This document shows, one piece after another, positions 1 through 9,417 of a DNA stretch of 64,000 nt. The first letter of the stretch is position 1. Each line of letters opens with the position of its first letter. The translations under genes and the position numbers were made by a program. The notes beneath the pieces are model-generated. The model saw only the letters and a program-made list of their open reading frames with translations. It did not search any database and was not told where the DNA came from. The DNA is taken from NCBI GenBank assembly GCA_965249955.1, contig OZ252261.1, forward strand, positions 1,488,001 to 1,552,000, read 5' to 3'. The DNA comes from SB11 sp965249955 (GTDB lineage Bacteria; Bacteroidota; Bacteroidia; UBA8524).

Positions 1-3
1 GGT

Positions 4-3000
4 ATGAAAAAACTGTACGCAGCCATCCTTTCATTAGCCGTTATTAATTCCTTCGCACAAGACAAACCCAAGTGGGACGTCAGCAACCCGCCGGGGCCGT
101 ATAAAGAAGTTACCATCACCACTAACGAGGGTACATGGATGAACCTCGACGTTAGCCCCGACGGTAAAACCCTTGTGTTTGATATGCTGGGCGATATATA
201 CAGCCTGCCCGTTGCGGGCGGCACGGCCACGCTGCTGCGCGGCGGTCATGCTTTTGAGGTGCAACCCCGTTTCAGTCCCGATGGCAAGCAAATATGCTTT
301 ACCAGCGATGCAGGCGGCGGCGATAACGTTTGGGTAATGGATGCCGACGGCAGCAACGCCAAACAAATAACCCAAGAAGATTTCAGGCTGTTAAACAACC
401 CCGTGTGGACGCCCGACGGGCAATACATCATCGCCCGCAAGCATTTTACTTCTACACGCTCACTGGGTGCCGGCGAAATGTGGATGTACCACATTACGGG
501 CGGCAGCGGCATACAGCTTACCAAACGCAAAAACGACCAGCAGGACGTGAACGAGCCTTTTTTATCTCCCGACGGGCGTTATTTGTATTACAGCGAAGAC
601 GAATACCCTGGTGGCTATTTCCAATACAATAAAGACCCCAACAGCCAAATTTATGTAGTGAAACGCTACGACCGCGAAACAGGCGAAACCAAAGACCTTA
701 TTAGTGGCCCTGGTGGGGCTTGTCGCCCTCAACCTAGCCCTGATGGCAAGCAACTGGCTTTTGTACGCCGTATACGCACCAAAAGCGTGCTGTACATACA
801 CAACCTGCAAACGGGGCAACAAGTGCCCGTGTTTGATAAACTAAGCAAAGACCAACAGGAAGCGTGGGCTATTTTTGGCGTTTATACAGGCTACAACTGG
901 CTGCCCGATAATATCCATATTATTATTTGGGCGCAGGGCAAGCTGTGGAAGGTAAACACCCAAACCCAACAGGCGGATGAAATCCCCTTTACCGCCACTG
1001 CTACCCACCGCATATACGATGCGGTGCGTTTTAGGCAAGAGGTAGCCCCCGATACTTTCGGGGCAAAAATGATACGCCATGCGGTAACCTCGCCCGACGG
1101 CAAAACCCTTGTGTTTTCGGCAGTAGGTTATCTATGGAAAAAAGAATTGCCCAACGGTACGCCCGTGCGTCTTACCAAAGAAACTAATGCCTTTGAATTT
1201 GAACCCGTTTTCAGTCCTGATAATAAAAAATTGTTATACGTTACGTGGAACGATACCGCCACGGGAGCGATAATGGAGTACGAATTTAAAAAAGGAAAAA
1301 TCCGTAAAATAACTACCGAAAAAGGCATTTTCCGCGAGCCTTCTTACTCGCCTGACGGCAAGAAAATTGTTTACCGCAAAGAACACGGAAACGACCACCA
1401 AGGCTATACTTTCTGTGAAAACACAGGAATTTACATTGCTGATACCGACGGGAAAAAGGTAATGTTAATCAGCGAAAGCGGCAGCAGTCCCGTTTTCACC
1501 GCCAATGGAAAAGGAATTTATTTTCAGCAGGGTAAAAAATATTTCGAGGTGGATTTATTAGGCAATAACAAAAAAGAATTATTTACTTCTGAATACGGGA
1601 AAGATTATACCCCAAGTCCTGATGGAAAATGGATTGCCTTTACCGATTTACACAAAGCCTATATTATCCCTGTACCCAAATCGGGAAAAACTTTTGATTT
1701 GAACCGAAATACCAAAGCAGTACCTGTTTCTCAGGTAGCTCGCGATGCTGGCTTTAATCTGCACTGGAGCGGCGACAGTAAAAAACTGCATTATACGTTG
1801 GGCGAAGAATATTTTACTGTAGAAATTAAAAACCGTTTCTTATTTGTTGAAGGTGCAGCCGATAGTATTATCCCCGTTGATACCGTTGGGATAAAAATCG
1901 GCTTGCAATTAAAAACCGATAAACCTTTAGGCAGCAAGCTGCTTACCAATGCCCGCATTATAACCGTTGATAATAACAACAGCGTAATTGAAAACGGATA
2001 TATTTTAATAAAAGATAATATTATAACCGATGTAGGTTTAATGACCGACGTTTGGAAAACCAACCCCAAAGCCGACGACACTATCGACTGTAAGGGCAAA
2101 ACCATTATGCCCGGCTTAGTGGATGTACACGCGCATTTGGGCACTTTCCGACAAGGCTTGCACCCGCAAAAACACTGGCCTTACTATGCAAGTTTGGCCT
2201 ACGGAATTACCACCACACACGACCCCAGCAGCAACAGCGAGATGGTGTTTACCCAAAGCGAGATGGTGAAATACGGCAGCATGGTAGGCCCTCGCGTATT
2301 TTCAACAGGAACGATATTGTACGGAGCTGATGGCGATTTTAAAGCAGTGGTAAATAATTTAGAAGATGCCAAATCGGCGATACGAAGGACGAAAGCACTG
2401 GGTGCTTTCTCGGTAAAAAGCTATAACCAGCCCCGCCGAGAGCAACGCCAGCAGGTAATTGAGGCCGCCCGCGAGTTGAACATTATGGTAGTACCTGAAG
2501 GCGGTTCGTTCTTCTACCACAACATGAGCATGATTTTGGACGGGCACACGGGCATTGAACACAACATACCTGTTGCGCCTGCTTATAACGATGTGGTGCA
2601 ACTGTGGCGCAACAGTCAAACGGGTTATACCCCCACGCTAATTGTAAACTACGGCGGCGTAAATGGCGAGTACTACTGGTACCAGCATACCAATGTATGG
2701 GAAAAGGAGCGTTTGCTCAACTTTACCCCGCGCGGAATTATTGACGAGCGCAGCCGCCACCGCACCATGATACCCGAAGAAGAATACGAAAACGGACATA
2801 TTTTGGTGAGTAAGTCGTGCAAGATGCTTAGCGATAGCGGCGTGAAGGTGAATTTAGGTAGTCACGGGCAGATACAGGGCATTGGCGCGCATTGGGAATT
2901 GTGGATGCTGGCTCAGGGTGGTATGAGCCCGATGCAAGCTATACGCAGCGCCACCATGAATGGCGCACAGTATATCGGCATGGGTGACCAGATTGGTAGT

Positions 3001-3261
3001 CTTGAACCCGGAAAACTGGCCGACTTGCTGATTATGGACAGCAACCCTCTTGACACCATTACCAACACCGAAAGCCTGCGCTACACTATGATAAACGGAC
3101 GCCTATACGACTGTAACACGCTGAACGAAGTAGGCAGTAACCAAAAACGCGCCCCGTTTTGGTGGGAAAACAACGGCTACAATGCTACCTTCCAATGGCA
3201 CGAAGAAACCAACAGTTTTATGCCTACCCAATGCGGTTGCGGCGGGCATCATGGGGAGTGA
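4..3261 (+). CDS. TolB-propeller / amidohydrolase fusion protein, secreted
   Basis: The 1085-residue protein starts with a signal peptide (hydrophobic stretch ending SFAQ, about residue 19). The N-terminal 600 residues hold repeated PD40/TolB-like blades recognisable by SPDGK motifs. The C-terminal third is a metal-dependent amidohydrolase: the motif MPGLVDVHAH places the HxH metal ligands at H709 and H711, and the domain ends with the usual GSLEPGKLADLLI segment. Such fusions are common in Bacteroidota; the substrate is unknown, though a periplasmic or exported peptidase/imidazolonepropionase-like hydrolase is plausible. The last residues are Cys/His rich (QCGCGGHHGE), an unusual tail. The start at base 4 gives a full signal peptide, so the gene looks complete despite lying at the window edge. 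Confidence 0.88.
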   Translation: MKKLYAAILSLAVINSFAQDKPKWDVSNPPGPYKEVTITTNEGTWMNLDVSPDGKTLVFDMLGDIYSLPVAGGTATLLRGGHAFEVQPRFSPDGKQICFTSDAGGGDNVWVMDADGSNAKQITQEDFRLLNNPVWTPDGQYIIARKHFTSTRSLGAGEMWMYHITGGSGIQLTKRKNDQQDVNEPFLSPDGRYLYYSEDEYPGGYFQYNKDPNSQIYVVKRYDRETGETKDLISGPGGACRPQPSPDGKQLAFVRRIRTKSVLYIHNLQTGQQVPVFDKLSKDQQEAWAIFGVYTGYNWLPDNIHIIIWAQGKLWKVNTQTQQADEIPFTATATHRIYDAVRFRQEVAPDTFGAKMIRHAVTSPDGKTLVFSAVGYLWKKELPNGTPVRLTKETNAFEFEPVFSPDNKKLLYVTWNDTATGAIMEYEFKKGKIRKITTEKGIFREPSYSPDGKKIVYRKEHGNDHQGYTFCENTGIYIADTDGKKVMLISESGSSPVFTANGKGIYFQQGKKYFEVDLLGNNKKELFTSEYGKDYTPSPDGKWIAFTDLHKAYIIPVPKSGKTFDLNRNTKAVPVSQVARDAGFNLHWSGDSKKLHYTLGEEYFTVEIKNRFLFVEGAADSIIPVDTVGIKIGLQLKTDKPLGSKLLTNARIITVDNNNSVIENGYILIKDNIITDVGLMTDVWKTNPKADDTIDCKGKTIMPGLVDVHAHLGTFRQGLHPQKHWPYYASLAYGITTTHDPSSNSEMVFTQSEMVKYGSMVGPRVFSTGTILYGADGDFKAVVNNLEDAKSAIRRTKALGAFSVKSYNQPRREQRQQVIEAARELNIMVVPEGGSFFYHNMSMILDGHTGIEHNIPVAPAYNDVVQLWRNSQTGYTPTLIVNYGGVNGEYYWYQHTNVWEKERLLNFTPRGIIDERSRHRTMIPEEEYENGHILVSKSCKMLSDSGVKVNLGSHGQIQGIGAHWELWMLAQGGMSPMQAIRSATMNGAQYIGMGDQIGSLEPGKLADLLIMDSNPLDTITNTESLRYTMINGRLYDCNTLNEVGSNQKRAPFWWENNGYNATFQWHEETNSFMPTQCGCGGHHGE

Positions 3262-3298
3262 TTTATTTATGATTTTTGCTTGTTGATTTAGAGATTTT

Positions 3299-4249
3299 AT
3301 GAGTACTATTTTTACCATTGAGTCCTTTGCGGTAATATCTAATGCAGATATATCAATATTACTATTAAATAAGATTATCGCCGTCGATGGTTATGAGTTT
3401 ATTCACGTCTCTCCTAAACAACTTGAAGAAGAATATTATCAATTATTTGAATATCCAAAAGCACAAATAGAATCCATTGCTTCATTAGAAATTGATGGAC
3501 AAATAATCTCAAATGAGTTTTATAGTTGCGTTACAAGCTCACACTTAATACCTGATTCGCAACTCTTATATAATTCGATTGTCTTTCTTAAAAGAAAGAA
3601 TAGCTTTCAATATGACCTTGAAAAAGGGTCTCCGTTTTTGGATAATAATGAAGGTACAATTTTCTATTATTATGTAGTTGGTTTAATTCAGAAATTACGG
3701 TTATTTAAATCCGCGTCATTAAAATATACTGTTCTATTTCACAAGTTTAAGGAAAACAATCGTGTAATGAGGAGACGGTACCCTCCCATTGGAGTACAAG
3801 ACTTTGAGCCTAGATATACAATTACTGAAGAAGAAGCGCATATATTTGCTGAACACTATAAAAAGAAATTTGACTCCAACCTGATTAAGCTTGCTTTGAT
3901 TAATTTTAACCTGTCATATCATCTAAGCAATAGAAAAGTTATGTTTATTAACTTGATGGTTTGCCTAGAAAGTCTTTTTAACTTAGGGAAAGATCAGATT
4001 TCACATACAATATCAAGACATCTAGCAATTATTCTAAGTAATAGTTTAGAAGAGTTTAACTCCAATTATAAGAAATTAAAAAAACTATATTCTTTGAGAA
4101 GCGATCTTGTTCATGGTAACAAGGATTATGATCCTCATTATGAAGCAGAAGAACTACAAGATTATGTTAGAAAAGCGATTATATTTTGCGCAGAATTTGA
4201 AGGAGATAAAAAAGCTCTCTTTGAACATTTAAATTCAAAAGGGTATTAG
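3299..4249 (+). CDS. HEPN-domain protein (Apea-like), function unknown
   Basis: This 316-residue protein has no signal peptide. Its C-terminal part (about residues 200-290) resembles the Apea-like HEPN family: a helix with NLMVCLESLF, then SRHLAIIL, then LKKLYSLRSDLVHG. The last contains the HEPN signature R-x4-H (R267, H272), which in active members forms an RNase active site. No MNT nucleotidyltransferase partner lies next to it, so this is not a standard HEPN-MNT toxin pair. The gene is clearly more AT-rich than the amidohydrolase before it, which fits recent acquisition. HEPN proteins act in RNA cleavage and in defence; which applies here is not shown. Confidence 0.72.
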   Translation: MSTIFTIESFAVISNADISILLLNKIIAVDGYEFIHVSPKQLEEEYYQLFEYPKAQIESIASLEIDGQIISNEFYSCVTSSHLIPDSQLLYNSIVFLKRKNSFQYDLEKGSPFLDNNEGTIFYYYVVGLIQKLRLFKSASLKYTVLFHKFKENNRVMRRRYPPIGVQDFEPRYTITEEEAHIFAEHYKKKFDSNLIKLALINFNLSYHLSNRKVMFINLMVCLESLFNLGKDQISHTISRHLAIILSNSLEEFNSNYKKLKKLYSLRSDLVHGNKDYDPHYEAEELQDYVRKAIIFCAEFEGDKKALFEHLNSKGY

Positions 4250-4339
4250 AAATTACTTTGAATAGAAAGATTGCTTCGTCATCCAAAGACAGCCTCCTCG
4301 CAATTACTATAGGCGTTCGAAAACGGTAGAAACAAAGGG

Positions 4340-5338
4340 TTATATAAAATCTTCGGCTAGTTTACGAATTTCGGCAGCCGCTGATTTTTTGTCGTACAAT
4401 ATTCGATAAACAGCATACAGCAAAGGCATTTTGTAATCTAAGTCTTTGCAAATTTTGTACATACTTTTGGTAGCGTAGTAGCCTTCGGCCACCATGTTCA
4501 TTTCAAGTTGTGCCGATTTTACGCTATACCCTTTGCCTATCATATTACCAAAGGTGCGGTTGCGGCTAAACTGTGAGTAGGCAGTTACCAAAAGATCGCC
4601 CAAGTAAGGGCTTTGTTCAATATGGCGGTCGCGGTTGCCTACATGGTCAAGAAAGTTTTTCATCTCTTCCATAGCGTTAGAGATAAGCACAGCCTGAAAG
4701 TTATCGCCATAGCCTAATCCATGGCAAATACCTGCTGCCAACGAGTATATATTTTTTAATATCGAGGCGTACTCAATACCAATAAGATCTTTGCTAACAG
4801 TAGTTTTTATGTAACGGATTGAAAGTAAATCGGCTACTAATTGTGCATTCTTTTTCGATTCGCCACCAATAGTCAGGTAACTAAGTTTTTCAAGGGCTAC
4901 TTCTTCAGCATGGCAAGGCCCTGCTATTACCACATTTTTCTTTTCTTGTACATCAAAATGGCTGCGGAAATAATCGTTTAGTACCTGGTGGGTTTGTGGC
5001 ACCACGCCTTTTACGGCTGATACCATTATTTTTTCATCAAGCGCGTTTTTGGGAAGCTGACTAAAGGTATCAAATACAAAAGCTGATGGAATGGCCGCTA
5101 TTACTATATCTGCTTGGCTAATTACATAAGCAAAATCGCTGCTGATGTCTATTTTTTCGGTAGGGATAGTTACCGAGCTGATGTAATTTGGGTTGTGCCT
5201 ATGGTGTTGTATATAGGCAATATTTTCTTCGTTACGCATCCACCATAGTAAGCCTACGCCGTTATCGTGGTACTTGTCTGATAATATTTTAATAATAGCG
5301 GTAGCCCAACTGCCTCCGCCTACAACAGCTACTTTCAT
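4340..5338 (-). CDS. gpsA: Glycerol-3-phosphate dehydrogenase [NAD(P)+]
   Basis: Reduces dihydroxyacetone phosphate to sn-glycerol-3-phosphate in the cytoplasm, feeding phospholipid synthesis. The 332 residues match family length. The N-terminal Rossmann motif is VVGGGSWATA (residues 5-14), and the substrate-domain lysines are K110 in SAVKG and K195 in ILKNIYSLAAG, followed by the HGLGYGDNFQA segment. One deviation is GPCHAEE where most homologues have GPSFAxE. It is transcribed alone; the next minus-strand gene upstream lies beyond a 319-bp gap that contains a terminator. Confidence 0.95.
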   Translation of the reverse strand: MKVAVVGGGSWATAIIKILSDKYHDNGVGLLWWMRNEENIAYIQHHRHNPNYISSVTIPTEKIDISSDFAYVISQADIVIAAIPSAFVFDTFSQLPKNALDEKIMVSAVKGVVPQTHQVLNDYFRSHFDVQEKKNVVIAGPCHAEEVALEKLSYLTIGGESKKNAQLVADLLSIRYIKTTVSKDLIGIEYASILKNIYSLAAGICHGLGYGDNFQAVLISNAMEEMKNFLDHVGNRDRHIEQSPYLGDLLVTAYSQFSRNRTFGNMIGKGYSVKSAQLEMNMVAEGYYATKSMYKICKDLDYKMPLLYAVYRILYDKKSAAAEIRKLAEDFI

Positions 5339-5657
5339 TCCTTCTGTTTTGGGTTGGTGAGCAAAAGTAAGGTTTTTTTAACGACTGTGCTTTTTTTCGC
5401 CTCCCCCTTAGTCCCCCTCTGTGAGGGGAAAATTAGACAGCCCTAATTTTGAATTGATTAAAGTAATTTCTCAACAAGGTCGCATTGTTGCTTTCTGGTA
5501 GCAGGATTACGCATTTACTTTCTTACTTATGGTTTGAGCTAAACAATACCCCACGCAAACGGGGCACAGTGGAAGGAAAGAATAGGGTATAAAAACAAAA
5601 CAGCCCAAAGCAAAATTGCTTTGGGCTGTTTGTATATAAGCTTGACCTTAAAAGGGC
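5339..5657. other. Intergenic region with remnant repeat and terminator
   Basis: I see no gene here. The stretch near 5400-5440 is built of short C- and G-runs (CCCCCTTAGTCCCCCTC, then GAGGGGAAAA). It resembles the CCCCTCTC / GAGAGGGG hairpin at 61791-61815 and looks like a decayed dispersed intergenic element. The right-hand part holds the terminator of the efflux operon. The gpsA promoter must not lie here, since gpsA starts at the left edge reading away; its promoter is expected just right of 5338. Confidence 0.5.
5598..5631 (-). terminator. Rho-independent terminator of the export operon
   Basis: A perfect inverted repeat with 16-base arms (AAACAGCCCAAAGCAA and its complement) has a 2-base centre and is followed on the minus strand by a T-rich run (TTGTTTTT). 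It lies 27 bases past the stop codon of the adaptor gene and points the same way. Confidence 0.85.
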
Positions 5658-7046
5658 TTATTTTTTCTTGGTAAACAATTTGTCTTTGTCTACTACTTCT
5701 ACTTCTTTACCGTCTTTTAAAGTTTTTGAAACAGCACTATAAGGGCCAACTACTACTTCGTCGCCAACTTTTATACCTTTCAATATTCTAATGTATTTAC
5801 TGTCTTGTATGCCTGTTTCTACTTCTACCATTTGCACTTTACCTGCTTTGTACAAAAACACTACTTCTTTCTTTTCGTTTTTTAGATTAGTAGTTTTTTT
5901 AACTGTTTTGTTATCGTCATCAGGTTTTTCTTCGTCGTCTTTATCAGCTTCTGATTTATCTTTCGACTTTTCGCTTTTGCTTTCGTCTCTGCTGCGACTT
6001 GATACTGCTTCGATTGGTATGCTAAGTACACCACGTTGATTGTCTGTTTCTATATCAGCAGTGCCTGACATACCAGGGCGGAAGGGCGATAGTTTTGCAC
6101 TCATGCCATTCATCAATTCAGCATAAGAATTGCTTAAAATACGCACTTTTACTTCAAAGTTGGTTACTTGGTCGGTGCTGGTGGTGCCCGATGTTGTGGC
6201 CGAGTTGGCTACTTCTTTTACCACTCCTCTAAATTTTTTACCCGGGTAGGCATCTACTTCTATTGTAGCAGTATCACCTATTGATACTCTTATAATATCG
6301 TTTTCGCTCACATCTACCAACATCTCCATTTGGCTAAGGTCGGCAATGCGCAATAGTTCTGTACCCGCCATACTGGCTGTACCTACTACACGTTCGCCTT
6401 TTTTAACGCTTAGTTTTGATATAATACCATCCATAGTGGCAAAAATCTCAGTACGCAATAAGTTTTTGCTGCTTTGACTAAGTAGCGCATCAGAAGCTTC
6501 TACTGAGTATTTCGCGGCATCAACAGAGGCTTGTGCTGCTTCTATCTCTTGCACTGCCGATTCGTAAACGCTTTTGGCTGTCTCAAACTCTGCATCCGAT
6601 ATTACTTTATCGGCATATAGTTTTTTGTTGCGTTTAAAGGCAGGCTCAAGCTCGGCTTTCATTCGGGCTTGCAGTTGTGCCAAACGGGCTTTTGCATTGG
6701 CGTAGTTAGCGCGTGAATTGTTTAAGTTGGCTCGATTTCGCTCTAAATCGCTTTGCAAAAGATCGGGGTTGATACGCACCAAAAGCTGACCTTGTTTTAC
6801 ACTGTCGCCTTCTTTTACATATAAGTCTACTATTTCGCCTGATACTTCAGGGGCAATTTTTACTTCAATTTCGGGCTGTATTTTTCCGTTTGAGCTTACT
6901 GTTTCAGTAATATCTCGGTTTTGTGCTTTTTCTACAGATACTTTTTGTTTGCTATCACCTCCACCTACTACTGAGGCAATTATGGCAACTACACCAAAAA
7001 TAATAAGTACCCAATAGTACCATTTAAGTTTAAATTTCTTTTTCAT
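5658..7046 (-). CDS. Periplasmic adaptor (HlyD/MacA-like) of a tripartite efflux system
   Basis: This membrane-fusion protein bridges an inner-membrane pump to the TolC-type channel. An N-terminal membrane anchor (about residues 9-27) is followed by a biotinyl-lipoyl-like half (SGEIVDLYVKEGDSVKQGQ), a long coiled-coil hairpin (about 95-190) and the second lipoyl half with beta-barrel domains. Near residues 350-395 there is a strongly charged low-complexity insert rich in K, E, D and S, not typical of the family. Its ATG overlaps the stop of the upstream TolC gene (ATGA), so the two are translationally coupled. No pump gene follows; a terminator does. The pump must be encoded elsewhere. Confidence 0.9.
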   Translation of the reverse strand: MKKKFKLKWYYWVLIIFGVVAIIASVVGGGDSKQKVSVEKAQNRDITETVSSNGKIQPEIEVKIAPEVSGEIVDLYVKEGDSVKQGQLLVRINPDLLQSDLERNRANLNNSRANYANAKARLAQLQARMKAELEPAFKRNKKLYADKVISDAEFETAKSVYESAVQEIEAAQASVDAAKYSVEASDALLSQSSKNLLRTEIFATMDGIISKLSVKKGERVVGTASMAGTELLRIADLSQMEMLVDVSENDIIRVSIGDTATIEVDAYPGKKFRGVVKEVANSATTSGTTSTDQVTNFEVKVRILSNSYAELMNGMSAKLSPFRPGMSGTADIETDNQRGVLSIPIEAVSSRSRDESKSEKSKDKSEADKDDEEKPDDDNKTVKKTTNLKNEKKEVVFLYKAGKVQMVEVETGIQDSKYIRILKGIKVGDEVVVGPYSAVSKTLKDGKEVEVVDKDKLFTKKK

Positions 7047-8464
7047 CAGTTGGTTATTGTTCCGGTGTTATAAAATTCTATGGTTTTGATGCGGAAAAAC
7101 AATTCGTATTTGGCTTGTGCTACACTAATTTCGGCACGGGTATAATTGTTTTTTATCAATGCAAACTCGGCAAAGTTCATCAATCCTGCTTCGTTTCTAG
7201 CCATTGCAAACTCGTAGCTTTTCTTTTGGGCTTCAAAGTTTTCTTGTGCACTTTGGTAGTTGGCCTTAGCGGCATCGTATTGGGTAACTGCTGTGCTAAC
7301 CTCTTTGTATACATTATTCTCAGCCTGCTTTTGGTTTAGCTCGGCTACTTTTATATTGGTTTTTGCATTTCTAACGGCGTTGGTTACTTGCCCGCCATTA
7401 AAAATGGGTATACTCATGCTTATGCCTACAAAGCGACCCAAGTTGTCGTTTAATTGTGTGCCAAACGGGGTTACTTGCGAGGTAGTGGGTATTTGATAGG
7501 GTGCATACACCGGGTTTCCGTTTAAATCTCTATACAACTCACGAGAGCCAATGGTGGTGAAGCCTCCGTATGTTTTAAATGATTCTGAGAACACAGTGCT
7601 TATTGAACCGTTTAGTGTGATACGAGGACTGCGGTTGCCTTGTGCTACTTTTAGTCCATATTGCGAACCTATTATTCGGTACTGAGCGGCTCTTATCTCG
7701 GGAGATGAATTTGAGAATAAGTTATAAATTGCTTGACTGCTGTATGCCGGCAATCCCTCAAAATCTTGGGTAAGATTGGGTTTGTCTATTTTATCACCCT
7801 CATTAGGCTCTATCATCATCAGTTGCCATAGGTTTAGGTAGGCAAGCTTTACCTGATTTTCCGCATTCACTAAGTTTAATTTCTCGGTTGCCAATTGGGC
7901 GCGTATATCCAGCTCGGCATTAATAGCCGATCGGCCTGCTTCAACCAATTTTATAGTTCTGTCTAACTGTTGTTGGGTACTTTGTACTTGTGCTTTGTTT
8001 ATGGCTACAACTTCTTCGTTTAGTACTACTTGCAAAAATGCACCGGCTACATTAAGTGCCATTGTATTTTTGGCAGCTTCAAGGTCTTGCTTGCTTGCTC
8101 TTTGGTTGTTGGTTTGTTGTTTTATGGTGTTTTGATTTTGAAAACCATTAAAAATAGTAAGGTTTCCACTTACACTAAAGTTGTTGCTACGTATTTGTTG
8201 CGTGGCAAATGTGTTGGTAAAAGGGTCGATAGAACGACCAAAGTTGTAGTTGTTTGATGCGCTAGCGTTTACAGTTGGCAGCAAGGCTAGTTTGCTTTGT
8301 TGCAGGTTGTTATTAGCAATATCAAGCTGGGCTTCGCTTTGCTGAACGGCAATATTGTTTTTAAGGGCATAGTTTATACACTCTTCAAGCGTCCAAGAGG
8401 TTTGGGCTGATGTTGAGGCTACCCCAGCGGTGATAAACAATATAAGCAGTATTAATCGGTTCAT
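7046..8464 (-). CDS. TolC-family outer membrane efflux protein
   Basis: Outer-membrane channel of a tripartite exporter. After the signal peptide (MNRLILLILFITAGVASTSAQ) come two repeats of the outer membrane efflux protein family, with typical openings such as LEECINYALKNNIAVQQSEA and long alpha-helical hairpins. I chose the ATG at 8464 because it begins the signal peptide directly; an in-frame ATG eight codons upstream would add MFCFLLPA. The gene overlaps the adaptor gene by four bases and is divergent from the deacetylase gene 75 bp away. Confidence 0.92.
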   Translation of the reverse strand: MNRLILLILFITAGVASTSAQTSWTLEECINYALKNNIAVQQSEAQLDIANNNLQQSKLALLPTVNASASNNYNFGRSIDPFTNTFATQQIRSNNFSVSGNLTIFNGFQNQNTIKQQTNNQRASKQDLEAAKNTMALNVAGAFLQVVLNEEVVAINKAQVQSTQQQLDRTIKLVEAGRSAINAELDIRAQLATEKLNLVNAENQVKLAYLNLWQLMMIEPNEGDKIDKPNLTQDFEGLPAYSSQAIYNLFSNSSPEIRAAQYRIIGSQYGLKVAQGNRSPRITLNGSISTVFSESFKTYGGFTTIGSRELYRDLNGNPVYAPYQIPTTSQVTPFGTQLNDNLGRFVGISMSIPIFNGGQVTNAVRNAKTNIKVAELNQKQAENNVYKEVSTAVTQYDAAKANYQSAQENFEAQKKSYEFAMARNEAGLMNFAEFALIKNNYTRAEISVAQAKYELFFRIKTIEFYNTGTITN

Positions 8465-8539
8465 GGCGGGTAATAAAAAACAAAACAATATTATTGTGTA
8501 ATAATTAAGGCTTTACACTTTTATCGACAAAGTAGGTAA

Positions 8540-9148
8540 ATGTTTCGGTATAATACCCCACATCTGATGTCATGGCTAATTCCATCAATAACATGGAGGA
8601 TGCCTGACGACGCAAACAGCGTTTACCTTACTTTTGACGATGGCCCCCACCCCGAAATTACCCCTTGGGTAATGGCCGAACTTGAAAAACATAACGCAAA
8701 GGCTACCTTTTTTTGCGTAGGTGATAATGTACGCAAATATCCTGAAACGGCGAAATTGCTATTGGATAAGGGTCATCGATTGGGCAATCATACTTTTAAC
8801 CATTTAAACGGATGGAACACCCAAAACTTTGCATACCTACGCAATATTAGCCAGTGTAATGATTATACTAAAAGTGAGCTTTTTAGGCCGCCCTATGGTA
8901 AAATTGGATTGAACCAGTTGCTTGCTGTGCGAAAGAAATACAAGGTTATTTATTGGTCGATACTCTCGCGGGATTTTGAAGCAAATTTGGATGTAAAGGA
9001 GAGTTTGGAGTATATGAAGGCCAATACCGGTGCAGGCTCTATTGTTCTTTTTCACGATAGTGTAAAGGCCGAAAAAAACATGAAGCAAATGCTACCTGAA
9101 TTTTTGGCTCATCTTGCTGAAAAGGGGTATAACTTTAAAACGCTTTAA
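8540..9148 (+). CDS. Polysaccharide deacetylase (NodB homology, CE4)
   Basis: A metal-dependent deacetylase acting on N- or O-acetylated sugars, possibly peptidoglycan or exopolysaccharide. The 202 residues are almost only the NodB domain. Motif 1 is TFDDGPHPEIT (D33, D34), motif 2 is GNHTFNHLNGW with the two metal-binding histidines, motif 3 is RPPYGK, and the last is VLFHDS. I see no convincing signal peptide, so it may act in the cytoplasm or be exported unusually. An alternative start is the ATG at 8567 (MSWLIPS). Confidence 0.92.
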   Translation: MFRYNTPHLMSWLIPSITWRMPDDANSVYLTFDDGPHPEITPWVMAELEKHNAKATFFCVGDNVRKYPETAKLLLDKGHRLGNHTFNHLNGWNTQNFAYLRNISQCNDYTKSELFRPPYGKIGLNQLLAVRKKYKVIYWSILSRDFEANLDVKESLEYMKANTGAGSIVLFHDSVKAEKNMKQMLPEFLAHLAEKGYNFKTL

Positions 9149-9167
9149 CCTGTATGACCTGCGGGCA

Positions 9168-9250
9168 GTCATCCCGAACTTGTTTCAGGATTTCAATAAG
9201 TATTGATGAAAGTTTTTGGCGATGAGATGCTGAAACAAGTTCAGCATGAC
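9168..9250. repeat. Imperfect inverted repeat, dispersed intergenic element
   Basis: Two outward arms of about 24 bases, GTCATCCCGAACTTGTTTC at the left and the complement of GTCATGCTGAACTTGTTTC at the right, enclose about 35 bases. A shorter relative with the same GGGATGACA end lies at 50918-50940. From memory this kind of element is common between genes in Bacteroidota. It can also serve as a terminator after the deacetylase gene. The rest of the 269-base gap (bases 9251-9350) shows nothing I recognise. Confidence 0.6.
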
Positions 9251-9354
9251 GGAACGTTCTGCATTGTCCCTCATGTGGACTGTCCTCCTGAGCGAAGGAT
9301 AAGTGCATAAGAGAAGATGCAGGAGGGTGAAAAAAGCACCCAATTTTAAACAGC

Positions 9355-9399
9355 CGAGCGGACGCTCTATTATTTTTGGCACGAGCGGACGCTCGAGCC
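9355..9399. repeat. Tandem GAGCGGACGCTC mini-hairpins
   Basis: Two copies of a short hairpin, CGAGCG-GA-CGCTC(G), at 9355-9367 and 9382-9395. The second lies within a 22-base string (9378-9399) that recurs exactly at 59792-59813. It sits at the 3' end of the LuxE-like gene. Confidence 0.7.
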
Positions 9400-9417
9400 C
9401 GCTTTTAATTTTACAAA

